Assembly: GCF_010727475.1 (NCBI RefSeq)
Contig: NZ_AP022567.1
Coordinates: forward strand, 5,394,001 to 5,458,000
Length of the DNA: 64,000 nucleotides
Direction: 5' to 3'
Source of the DNA: Mycolicibacterium mageritense
GTDB lineage: Bacteria > Actinomycetota > Actinomycetes > Mycobacteriales > Mycobacteriaceae
Each line of letters begins with the position of its first letter. Positions within the stretch are counted from its first letter, which is position 1. Under the pieces are notes generated by a model. That model worked only from the letters and a program-made list of their open reading frames with translations, was not told the DNA's origin and did no database searches. This document shows, piece by piece, positions 34,163 through 41,992 of this stretch. The position numbers and the translations under genes are program-made.

Positions 34163-34177
34163 GCATAGTTAGTATGC
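34163..34177. promoter_or_regulatory. Palindrome GCATA-gttag-TATGC, candidate GntR operator (regulator side)
   Basis: A 15-bp inverted repeat, 45 bp upstream of the GntR-type start. It shares the CATA/TATG core with the repeat near 34044-34064 on the other side of the divergent gap. This would fit one regulator controlling both directions. No promoter hexamers are assigned with confidence. Confidence 0.45.
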
Positions 34178-34221
34178 TGTGTACGACGACAGGTCGGGGT
34201 GGGACCGGATGGGGAGGGCGG

Positions 34222-35052
34222 ATGCCTACACAGAAGGGGGACAGCCCGGTGGCGGGCGACCGGAAACTGCGCTATCAACAGGTGCAGGAGTTGGTGCTGA
34301 GCATCATGGCGGAGCGTGACCTGCGCCCCGGCGACCGGCTGCCGTCGACCAACGAACTGGCCGAGATCGCCGACGTCAGCACTATTTCCGTGCGTCGTGC
34401 GCTCGACGAACTGGAACGCGCGGGCAGGATACACCGGCATCAGGGGCTGGGAACCTTTGTCGCCGAACCGCGCATCGGCGCAGACCCGACCCGGCCCGGC
34501 GAGCTGCTGCAGACATTGACCGACAACCAAGGGCGTTCGCCATCGGTGACCACATCGCTGATCACCATGTCGGTGGGCCTGCCGAGCCACACGATCGCGG
34601 CCGCACTCGGAGTCGACGCGGGCGAGCCCGTGTGGGAGATTTGGCGTCGCAGGACCATCGGCGTGGGGGCAACGGCGGATCGGATCCTGGAACGGGCGGT
34701 GCTGCCGCTGAGCCGGGTGCCGTCGATCGACCGCGAGCGCCTGGCGGGTGGTGAATCGCTGTACCGATTCCTGCAGGAGCGCTACGGGTTCACCGACGAT
34801 TACACCGAGCAGGCGTTCGAGGTCGACTCGCCGAACAGTTGGGAATCCGAACAGCTTGAGCTGGAGGACGGCGAGCTTGTCGTGCGTATCCGCGGAGTCA
34901 GTTTCGACTCCGGCGGCAAGGCCTTCGACTGTTTCGAACAGTGCTACCGCGCAACCAAATTCACCTTCTACACTGCGGGCCAGACCCGGCACCGCATTCT
35001 CGGGCCCTCCGAACTGTCCAACTGGTCGGTGTCGCCGTTGGCGGACGGCTAG
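34222..35052 (+). CDS. GntR-family regulator with UTRA effector domain
   Basis: 276 aa from ATG 34222, preceded by GGGGAGG. The N-terminal winged helix (about 10-80) reads LRPGDRLPSTNELAEIADVSTISVRRALDELERAGRIHRHQGLGTFV, a textbook HutC/FadR-type GntR domain. The C-terminal ~170 residues fit the UTRA fold, which senses small molecules and, in NagR/DasR relatives, amino-sugar phosphates. Divergent placement from the ten-gene operon that includes a NagB-like enzyme makes it the likely local repressor, possibly induced by a phosphorylated amino sugar. The stop overlaps the convergent ArsR gene through CTAG. Confidence 0.88.
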   Translation: MPTQKGDSPVAGDRKLRYQQVQELVLSIMAERDLRPGDRLPSTNELAEIADVSTISVRRALDELERAGRIHRHQGLGTFVAEPRIGADPTRPGELLQTLTDNQGRSPSVTTSLITMSVGLPSHTIAAALGVDAGEPVWEIWRRRTIGVGATADRILERAVLPLSRVPSIDRERLAGGESLYRFLQERYGFTDDYTEQAFEVDSPNSWESEQLELEDGELVVRIRGVSFDSGGKAFDCFEQCYRATKFTFYTAGQTRHRILGPSELSNWSVSPLADG

Positions 35053-35807
35053 TTGTGCCAGTCGATGCCGAACCGCTGGTGCAGCACGATCTGGCCGGCA
35101 TCGGTCACCGAGAGCGTGCGATTGCGCGGTGTGCGGGAGACCCAGCCCGCGGCCAGGAAATGGTCTAGCACGGCCCGTCCCAACGCGCCGGCGAGATGGT
35201 GGCGCTGTTCGGTCCAGTCGACGCAGTAGCGCACCAGAGGCCTTCGGCCCGTTGGTAATTCGATGCCGAGCTCGGCGAAACGATCTCGCCCGCGCTCGGT
35301 GAGTTCGTAATGCACCTCGCGGCCGGGACTGCTCAGCTTGTCGGAGCCATCCGCGTGGTATCGGCCGTCGCCTCCCGTGAGCACATCCTGCTCGAGCAGG
35401 CTGCTCATGATCTGCACGCCCAGCCGGCCGGCGATGTGGTCGTAGCAGGTCCGTGCGCTGCGCAGCCGCGCCGCCCTGGTGCCTTCCCGCAGCGATGTGA
35501 CCGGACGGGCCGGTGCCAACCGGCCCAGCTGCTCGAGCAACGCCCCGACCTCCGGACCGGCCAGCTGGTAGTAGCGATGCCGGCCGTGGGCCTGAACGGA
35601 CAGCAGCCCGGCCTCGGTGAGCTTGCGCAGGTGGCTGCTGGCCGTGGCGCGGCTGATGCCGGCCTCGTCGGCGAGCACGCTGGCCGGTAGGGCGCGGCCG
35701 TCGTCGAGAGCCAGCAGCACCTTGCACCGGGCCGGGTCGGCCAGCAGGGCGGCCAGTGCGGCGATGTCGGCGTCGCCCACCGACGGGATTTCCTGTGCGT
35801 CACGCAC
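35049..35807 (-). CDS. ArsR-type helix-turn-helix regulator with C-terminal extension
   Basis: 252 aa from GTG 35807, which has an AGGAGGT Shine-Dalgarno at good spacing. The N-terminal winged helix (about 10-90) contains LADPARCKVLLALDDGRALPASVLADEAGISRATASSHLRKL. No pair of metal-binding cysteines is evident in the usual helix. A C-terminal half of about 150 residues, with RSARTCYDHIAGRLG, resembles a second DNA-binding or dimerisation module found in similar actinobacterial regulators. Its start overlaps the MFS stop by 8 bp, so it is cotranscribed with, and probably controls, that transporter. Confidence 0.85.
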   Translation of the reverse strand: MRDAQEIPSVGDADIAALAALLADPARCKVLLALDDGRALPASVLADEAGISRATASSHLRKLTEAGLLSVQAHGRHRYYQLAGPEVGALLEQLGRLAPARPVTSLREGTRAARLRSARTCYDHIAGRLGVQIMSSLLEQDVLTGGDGRYHADGSDKLSSPGREVHYELTERGRDRFAELGIELPTGRRPLVRYCVDWTEQRHHLAGALGRAVLDHFLAAGWVSRTPRNRTLSVTDAGQIVLHQRFGIDWHN

Positions 35808-37173
35808 GGCACACCTCCTGTTCGACGGCGGCGGGTTCCGGCCTGGCCAGCCGCAGTGCCGCCGCCGCACCCGCGAGTTGGCACAGCCCACCGACCAGCA
35901 GCGCCACGCGGACGCCGCCGTCGCCTGGCACCGATGCCATGGCACTACCCAACACCGCGACCCCGACAGTGATACCCAGCAGCCGGGCCAGATTCACCAC
36001 GCCCGCGGCCATGCCGGTGCGCTGTACGGGTATGGCCGACATCGCCAGCGCGACGGCCGGGCCGGTGTTGAGGGCCAGGCCGGCACCCGCAAGCACGAAC
36101 GACAGCTCGACGAGCCACAGCGGCGCACCGGCACCCGCAGCGGAGTAGACGAGCAGCCCGGAGGCCATCAACGCCAGGCCTGCCGTCATGGCGGTCCGCG
36201 GACTGGTCCGGCCGGCCAGCTTGGCGGCGGCCGGGATCAACAGCAGGTACGTCACGGGCATCGGCAGGAACCACACCGCGGTGGCCAACGCGTTCACCCC
36301 CCGGTTTTGTTGGAACGCAAAGCTGTTCACCAACAGCAGGCCGTAGATGCCGAACGTCATCGTGAACGTGGCGACCAGGGCCGCGACCAGACGGCGCTTG
36401 CCGAACAGATCGAGCGGCAACATGGGGTGTGCGCCGCGGCGTTGGGTTCCCAGGAACGCCGTAATCGTAGCCAGGGCAATGACCGTGACCACGGCGGTCT
36501 GTGCAGCCGGCCACGCGTGACCTTCGACGAGTGCAAGTGTGAGCGCCGCGAGACCCACCACGGCCAGCACCTGCCCCCGGATGTCGAGCCGGGCCGCCGC
36601 CGGATTGCGTGACTCGGGCAGGTACCGATAGGTCAGCGCCAACGCCAGCGCTCCGACCGGTGCGTTGAGCCAGAAGATCCACCGCCAGCCCGCGGTGTCG
36701 GCCAGCACCCCGCCGAACAGCGGGCCGATGGCGGTGCTGCCCGCCGCCGCCATCGCCCAGGCGGCGGCCGACCGGGCCCGGTCGGCCGGGTCCGGAAACG
36801 CGGCCGCGGTGATCGCGAGCCCCTGCGGCAGCATGGTGGCCGCGCCGACGCCCTGCAGCGCCCGCGCGGCCAGCAACAGCGGCAGGGTGGGCGCCGCGGC
36901 GCAGCCCAGGGATGCTACGACGAACGTGACGAGCCCGATGCGCAGCATCCGGCGCCTGCCGAACCGGTCGCCGAGGGAACCCGCGGTGAGCAGGAACGCT
37001 GCGAAGGTGACGTTGTAGGCGTCGACTGTCCACTGAGCACCGGAAATGCCGCCGCCCAGGTCGCCGCCGATCGCCGGCAACGCCAGGTTGACCGCGTTGG
37101 CGTCGATGAGACCCACGAACAGTCCCAGGTAGGCCGCGATCAGGGTGAGGATCGAGGATCGATTGAGGGCCAT
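35800..37173 (-). CDS. MFS drug-efflux-type transporter (DHA2-like)
   Basis: 457 aa, with about 13-14 hydrophobic helices. Motif A is GSLGDRFGRRRMLRIG between helices 2 and 3, and the N-terminal helix carries FVGLIDANAVNLALPAIGGDL, similar to the EmrB/QacA subfamily start (…D.TIVNVALP). Helix 5 contains GSTAIGPLFGGVLAD, the motif C-like antiporter signature (GP..GG). The exported compound is unknown. It heads a two-gene operon with the ArsR-type regulator; a 12-bp palindrome lies 17-28 bp upstream of the ATG. Confidence 0.9.
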   Translation of the reverse strand: MALNRSSILTLIAAYLGLFVGLIDANAVNLALPAIGGDLGGGISGAQWTVDAYNVTFAAFLLTAGSLGDRFGRRRMLRIGLVTFVVASLGCAAAPTLPLLLAARALQGVGAATMLPQGLAITAAAFPDPADRARSAAAWAMAAAGSTAIGPLFGGVLADTAGWRWIFWLNAPVGALALALTYRYLPESRNPAAARLDIRGQVLAVVGLAALTLALVEGHAWPAAQTAVVTVIALATITAFLGTQRRGAHPMLPLDLFGKRRLVAALVATFTMTFGIYGLLLVNSFAFQQNRGVNALATAVWFLPMPVTYLLLIPAAAKLAGRTSPRTAMTAGLALMASGLLVYSAAGAGAPLWLVELSFVLAGAGLALNTGPAVALAMSAIPVQRTGMAAGVVNLARLLGITVGVAVLGSAMASVPGDGGVRVALLVGGLCQLAGAAAALRLARPEPAAVEQEVCRA

Positions 37174-37189
37174 ATCCGCACGCTAGGTG

Positions 37190-37201
37190 CGAATCGATTC
37201 G
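37190..37201. promoter_or_regulatory. 12-bp palindrome CGAATCGATTCG, candidate operator of the MFS-ArsR operon
   Basis: A perfect palindrome directly upstream of the MFS start and inside the 43-bp gap to the glycosyltransferase. A further half-site-like CGAATCG occurs at about 37210-37216. The position would block transcription initiation or leader synthesis of the MFS-ArsR pair. The binding protein is inferred to be the co-encoded ArsR-type regulator. Confidence 0.5.
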
Positions 37202-37216
37202 ATGCCCGTCGAATCG

Positions 37217-38457
37217 TCAGCGATCGGGCAGCGCGTGCTCCACGATGGGGCGGCGCCGGTGCGGTTCGCGTTCACCGCGTTTGGCCGCCAGGTACACCTG
37301 GGCGGTCTCGGCGGCGACGGTGTTCCAGTCGAAGTCGGAGGTGAGCCGCTCGCGCGCGGCCACGGCCCGGCGTGCGGCGGCGTCGGGATCGTCGAGCACG
37401 GCCCGCACGGCCGCGGCCAGTCCCGCCACATCGCGTGGGGCGAACGACATACCGGTCTGGCCATTGATCACCGCTTCACCGAGACCGCCGACGTTCGACG
37501 TCACGAGGGGGGTTCCGGTGGCCGCGGCCTCAAGCGCCACGATGCCGAACGGCTCGTAGTGGCTGGGCAACACCGCGGCGTCCGCGGTGTGCAATGCCCG
37601 CACCAGATCGTCATGACCGAGCCGTCCGACGAATCGGGTTGCCTTGAGCACCTTGTGCTTTCGGGCCTGCTCGATGAGCCACTCCTGCTGGGTGCCGTCT
37701 CCGGCGATGGTGAGCGTGGTACCGGGATGGGCGCGACGGATCCGCGGTAGCGCCGCGATGGCCTCCTGGATGCCCTTCTCATACTCGAGCCGGCCGACGT
37801 AGAGCAGTTGGGGCGGGCCTTGGCGCGGCTGCCGCGGGGCGAACGGCCACAGCGCGGCGTCGATACCGTTGCGGATCACGTGGGTCTCGGCCAGCGCGGG
37901 CCCGAACAGCTCGGTGATCTCGTCGCTCATCGACGCCGAACACGTGATGAGCGAATCGGATTCATGCACCAGCCACGACTCGATCGCGTGCACCTGCCGG
38001 CTGATCGGCCCGGAGACCCACCCCGAGTGCCGGCCCGCCTCGGTGGCGTGGATCGTGGAGACCAGTGGTACGTCGAAGAATTCGGCCAACGCGATCGCCG
38101 GGTGGGCAACCAGCCAGTCGTGGGCGTGTACGAGGTCGGGAACCCAGCGCTCGCCGAGTTCGTCGCGCACCGCGAGTCCGGCCCGCATCATGGCGTGCCC
38201 CATCGCCAGGATCCAGGCCATCATGTCGGAGCCGAACGCGAACTCATGGGGATCCTGGGCCGCCGCGACGACCCGCACCCCTTCACTGATCTCGTCGGTC
38301 GACGGATGCGTGCTCGGGTCGGTGTCGGCGGGCGGCGGCTGAGCACCACGACCTCGTGGCCGGCCGCCGCCAGTGCGGTGGCGAGGTGATGCACATGTCT
38401 GCCCAGTCCGCCGACGACAACCGGCGGATACTCCCACGACACCATCAGAATTTTCAC
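37217..38457 (-). pseudogene. GT4 glycosyltransferase of MGLP/glycogen synthesis (Rv3032-like), split by an apparent one-base deletion
   Basis: The N-terminus MKILMVSWEYPPVVVGGLGRH (from GTG 38457) and the rest of the protein (from DTDPSTHPSTDE on) lie in different frames that meet at about 38325-38340, a CCG-rich stretch. The whole locus is 1241 bp; one added base gives 413 residues, about the length of M. tuberculosis Rv3032. The C-terminal frame is intact, with LLYVGRLEYEKG, the GT4 EX7E-like region SHYEPFGIVALEAA and NVGGLGEAV. The family makes alpha-1,4-glucan for methylglucose lipopolysaccharide. With such preserved flanks, a sequencing error or very recent mutation is more likely than old decay. 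It follows the GH57 gene in the operon. Confidence 0.85.
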
Positions 38458-38566
38458 GGCTGTGTACCTTCGGCCTTCGGCGAGTGTGCGCAAACTGCGG
38501 AGGAGGTGCGGTGTGTCGGCCGGCAGACCCGCACACAGCGCAGCGCGGTCGAGACGGGGTGATGTG

Positions 38567-40156
38567 TCATTTTGGCAGACGCCTGGCGTCGAGGCCACCG
38601 AACAGCCCGTCGGCCCGGTTCCAGCCGTCGGCCAGGCGCTGGGCCTGCTCGCGGCGTCCCGACGCCAGCGCGTCGGCGATCTCACGGGTGGCGTGCGCGT
38701 GCAGATGCGCGCGGTAGCGCGCGTAGTCGGCAGCGGAATCCTTGCTGACCATGAACGGCCAGTCGCTCGACACCGTCAGCAGGGTCTCGCGCAGGATCTG
38801 GTCGGCGACATGGTCGCGCGGTGTCGGCGAGCCGACCGAAGCGTTCTGGGTCAGTGCCTTGTCCACGGTGCTCAGCGCGGTGTCGACGACTTCGGCGTTG
38901 AGTTGCACCAGGTCGGCGACCTGTGCGCCGTTCCAGACCTGCCAGTCCTTGCCGGAACCCCATGAGCTGGGCGGCAACTCGACCGGGTCGCCGACGAATC
39001 CGGCGGCCTTGGCATCGGCCAGCGTGCCGACCCGGATTCCGGCCGCGGGCAGGGCCCGCAACACGCGCTCCAGCCACACCGGGCCCTCGTACCACCAATG
39101 CCCGAACAGTTCGGTGTCGAACGCGGCCACCACATGGGCGGGTCTGCCGATGCGTTCGGTCTCGCTCGTGAGTCTGCGCCGCACCACGGCGACGAAGTCG
39201 GCGACGTGGTCGTCGATGGCCCTGTCGGCGCGCTGGGGATCGTAGGGTGCTTTGTCCTCGGAAGCCACGTTGCGGCCCGTGACCCGGGCGGGCTTGAGAC
39301 CGGTGGTGTGGTCGTAGGTGTGGAAGTCGCGATAGGCGGCATGGCCCGGGTAACCCGACTTGGGTGACCACACCCGGTAGCTGACCTGCAGGTCACGCCC
39401 GAACGCCACGACGTCGGAGTCGCCGACCGGACGGCCCAGTGCGGTGTCGCCGTGCAGTGAGGGACCGTCGACCATGAAGTGCCCGACGCCCGCTGCGGCG
39501 TAACCCGCCTCCATGCCGGGTGCATACGCGCACTCGGGCGCCCAGATGCCGGCGGGTGTGTGGGCGAAGCGCTGCCGGGCGTCGGCCAAGCCCTCGCGGA
39601 GGGCGAACTCGCGCAGGCGTGGGTTGAGCAACGGCTGGAACGGGTGCGCCAGTGGGCCGCCGAGCAGTTCGATGGTCTCGGCGTCGATCAGCTCGCGCAG
39701 CAGTGGGCTGGCACCGTGCCGCCACCGGGCGGTGAAATCCTCGATCGCCGCACCGGCTTCGGCGTGTTCGCGAATCCCGAACTCGCGCAGACCTTCCGGT
39801 TCGCGCAGCGTCGTCGCCTCCAACGCCCGCAGCTGCCAGTTGGCCAGCCAGTGGTGCATTCCGGTGAGGCAGTACGGGTCGTCGAGCTGTGCGGTGACGA
39901 CGGGTGTCATCCCCAGGGTGATCAGGTGCGTGCGGTTCTCTGCGGCCAGGGTCCGCAGCACCCGGAACAGCGGCAGGTAGGCCGCCGACCACGACTGGTA
40001 GAGCCACTCCTCGCCCACGGGCCACCGGCCGTGGTGAGCCAGCCACGGCAGGTGCGTGTGCAGCACGAGGGTGAACAGCCCCGGTACGGGATCGGGGCTC
40101 GCCGGGTCGGGTTTCGGCGGGCAGGAGCCTAGCGACCCGGGGTCCAGCCCAGTCAC
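38567..40156 (-). CDS. GH57 alpha-glucan branching-type enzyme (Rv3031-like)
   Basis: 529 aa with the GH57 (beta/alpha)7 domain and DUF1957 C-terminal helices. The N-terminal LVLHTHLPWLAHHGRWPVGEEWLYQSW is the GH57 opening motif. The catalytic glutamate lies in GIWAPECAYAPG and the acid aspartate in AFDTELFGHWWYEGPVWL. In mycobacteria the orthologue belongs to the MGLP cluster and is expected to add alpha-1,6 branches or process alpha-1,4-glucan. Start is GTG 40156, overlapping the methyltransferase stop by 4 bp. A Pro-rich leader of about 25 residues precedes the domain. Confidence 0.92.
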   Translation of the reverse strand: MTGLDPGSLGSCPPKPDPASPDPVPGLFTLVLHTHLPWLAHHGRWPVGEEWLYQSWSAAYLPLFRVLRTLAAENRTHLITLGMTPVVTAQLDDPYCLTGMHHWLANWQLRALEATTLREPEGLREFGIREHAEAGAAIEDFTARWRHGASPLLRELIDAETIELLGGPLAHPFQPLLNPRLREFALREGLADARQRFAHTPAGIWAPECAYAPGMEAGYAAAGVGHFMVDGPSLHGDTALGRPVGDSDVVAFGRDLQVSYRVWSPKSGYPGHAAYRDFHTYDHTTGLKPARVTGRNVASEDKAPYDPQRADRAIDDHVADFVAVVRRRLTSETERIGRPAHVVAAFDTELFGHWWYEGPVWLERVLRALPAAGIRVGTLADAKAAGFVGDPVELPPSSWGSGKDWQVWNGAQVADLVQLNAEVVDTALSTVDKALTQNASVGSPTPRDHVADQILRETLLTVSSDWPFMVSKDSAADYARYRAHLHAHATREIADALASGRREQAQRLADGWNRADGLFGGLDARRLPK

Positions 40157-40938
40157 GGCCGCACCGCGATCGCCACCAGATCGAGGCTGTCATCAATGTT
40201 GCGGAAGTTTGCCGGCGTGAGGTCGAAGTCGTCGGTGCGCACCGCGGCGACGTCGGCCAGCAACTGCTCGGGCCAGGGCGCCTCGGCGACCGCGCGGGCG
40301 ACCTGCGCATCGATGATCGACCCGCCGTGGCGCGCGTCGAGCTCCGCGAGCCCGGCGCCGTGGAAGACACCGAGCATCGACTCGACGGTGAAGCCCGCGG
40401 CCTCCAGCAGCTCGGTCAGCTCGGCGGCGTTGAGTTCGCGGGTATGGAACGGATTGAGCGGTGTGTCGCGCCCGGGCGAGAAGGTGATGCGGTTGGGCGT
40501 GGACACCAGGAATGTCCCGCCGGGCCGCAGCACCCGGGCGCACTCGGCAACGAATTGTGCTTGGTCCCAGAGGTGTTCGATCACCTGGAAGTTGACCACG
40601 ACGTCCACCGACGCATCCTCGAGAGGCAGCTCGGCAAGGTTGCCGTGCCGGATGTCGACCCGCGGATACCGGGCGCGCACGTGGGCGACCGTCGCCTCGT
40701 CGTAGTCGAGGCCGATGACGCGGTTGGCCACGTCGGCGATGAGATCGGCGCCGTAGCCCTCGCCGCAGCCGGCCTCCAGCACGTCGCGGCCGGCGCAGCG
40801 ATCCGCGAGCCGTCGGTAGACCACCTCGTGGCGACGGAACCAGTAGTTTTCCTCGGCCAAGCCGGGAATGGTCCGTTCGCCGGTCAGGGGTAGGGCGGGG
40901 GATCGGGCACCGCCTGCGTCGTCCACAAATGCGCTCAT
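40153..40938 (-). CDS. SAM-dependent methyltransferase of MGLP synthesis (Rv3030-like)
   Basis: 261 aa. Motif I is DVLEAGCGEGYGADLI (about 54-69), with IGLDYDEATVAHVRARYP for adenosine binding, VVVNFQVIEHLWD as motif III, and LRPGGTFLVSTPNRIT downstream. The C-terminal WPEQLLADVAAVRTDDFDLTPANF is typical of this orthologue, proposed in M. tuberculosis to methylate the 6-hydroxyls of the glucose chain in MGLP. It is the first gene of the operon with the GH57 and GT4 genes, and divergent from etfB. Confidence 0.9.
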   Translation of the reverse strand: MSAFVDDAGGARSPALPLTGERTIPGLAEENYWFRRHEVVYRRLADRCAGRDVLEAGCGEGYGADLIADVANRVIGLDYDEATVAHVRARYPRVDIRHGNLAELPLEDASVDVVVNFQVIEHLWDQAQFVAECARVLRPGGTFLVSTPNRITFSPGRDTPLNPFHTRELNAAELTELLEAAGFTVESMLGVFHGAGLAELDARHGGSIIDAQVARAVAEAPWPEQLLADVAAVRTDDFDLTPANFRNIDDSLDLVAIAVRP

Positions 40939-41080
40939 TGGAAGGCAGGCTAACCCAGCCTTACCCGGGGTGAAGGTGTTGGTGGCGGATCGACCAACAC
41001 TTCCCCCACCGCCCCGGTGTGATAGGGGAGACCGGAATACAAAGTCCGACCAGCTATGGTGATCCTGCGAACCACCGTAA

Positions 41081-41096
41081 GTTACCGACGAGTAAC
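41081..41096. promoter_or_regulatory. Inverted repeat GTTAC-n6-GTAAC in the mgp/etf divergent gap
   Basis: GTTAC (41081-41085) and GTAAC (41092-41096) are exact complements around a 6-bp centre. A TAACAT that could serve as a -10 hexamer overlaps the right arm, and another GTTACC follows at 41106. The spacing and symmetry suit a TetR-type dimer, a common regulator type of fatty-acid genes in mycobacteria. It lies 71 bp upstream of etfB. Confidence 0.45.
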
Positions 41097-41123
41097 ATGG
41101 TGCTAGTTACCAAGAACGTGATA

Positions 41124-41143
41124 GAGGCCGGCCCGTCGGCCTC
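41124..41143 (+). promoter_or_regulatory. Hairpin in the etfB leader
   Basis: GAGGCCG (41124-41130) and CGGCCTC (41137-41143) form a perfect 7-bp GC-rich stem with a 6-nt loop. It ends 3 nt before the GAGGAGG Shine-Dalgarno at 41147-41153. Its GGCCTC arm could also interact with the purine-rich ribosome site. There is no U-tract, so it is not a terminator. Confidence 0.45.
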
Positions 41144-41166
41144 ATCGAGGAGGACGAACCAGAGTC

Positions 41167-41958
41167 ATGACGAACATCGTGGTCCTGATCAAACAGGTCC
41201 CAGACACTTGGTCGGAGCGCAAGCTCACCGACGGCGATTTCACCCTCGACCGGGAAGCCGCCGATGCCGTGCTCGACGAGATCAACGAGCGCGCCGTCGA
41301 GGAAGCGCTGCTGATCAAGGAGCGTGAGGGTGGCGACAGCACGGTGACCGTGTTGACCGCGGGCCCGGAGCGGGCGACCGAGGCCATCCGCAAGGCGCTG
41401 TCGATGGGGGCCGACAAGGCCGTGCACCTCAAGGACGACGGCCTGCACGGGTCCGACGTCATCCAGACCGCGTGGGCGCTGGCCCGCGCGCTGGGCACCA
41501 TCGAGGGCACCGAGCTGGTCATCGCCGGCAACGAGGCCACCGACGGTGTCGGTGGCGCGGTACCTGCGGTCATCGCCGAGTACCTGGGCCTGCCGCAGCT
41601 CACCCATGTCCGCAAGCTCAACGTCGAAGACGGCAAGGTCACCGCCGAGCGTGAGACCGACGAGGGTGTGTTCACCCTTGAGGCCCCGCTGCCGGCCGTG
41701 GTCAGCGTCAACGAGAAGATCAACGAGCCCCGCTTCCCGTCCTTCAAAGGCATCATGGCCGCCAAGAAGAAGGAAGTCACTGTGCTCACGCTCGCCGAGA
41801 TCGGCGTCGAGGCCGACGAGGTCGGTGTCGCCAACGCCGGGTCGAAGGTGCTGTCGTCGACCCCGAAGCCGCCGAAGACCGCTGGTGAGAAGGTCACCGA
41901 CGAGGGTGACGGCGGTACCAAGGTCGCCGAATACCTGGTCGCCCAGAAACTCATCTAG
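41167..41958 (+). CDS. etfB: Electron transfer flavoprotein beta subunit (FixA)
   Basis: 263 aa, the AMP-binding small subunit that, with EtfA, passes electrons from acyl-CoA dehydrogenases toward the respiratory chain. Family marks: NIVVLIKQVPDTWSE at the start, DEINERAVEEALLIKE, the nucleotide loop VLTAGPERATEAIRKALSMGADKAVHL, VIAGNEATDGVGGAVPAVIAEYLG, and ETDEGVFTLEAPLPAVVSVNEKINEPRFPSFKGIMAAKKKEV, which includes the recognition-loop region. The M. tuberculosis homologue is Rv3029c. It is followed by etfA 34 bp downstream. Confidence 0.97.
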   Translation: MTNIVVLIKQVPDTWSERKLTDGDFTLDREAADAVLDEINERAVEEALLIKEREGGDSTVTVLTAGPERATEAIRKALSMGADKAVHLKDDGLHGSDVIQTAWALARALGTIEGTELVIAGNEATDGVGGAVPAVIAEYLGLPQLTHVRKLNVEDGKVTAERETDEGVFTLEAPLPAVVSVNEKINEPRFPSFKGIMAAKKKEVTVLTLAEIGVEADEVGVANAGSKVLSSTPKPPKTAGEKVTDEGDGGTKVAEYLVAQKLI

Positions 41959-41992
41959 ACACCTACTTCCCCAAAGGACATAGCGAGAACTC

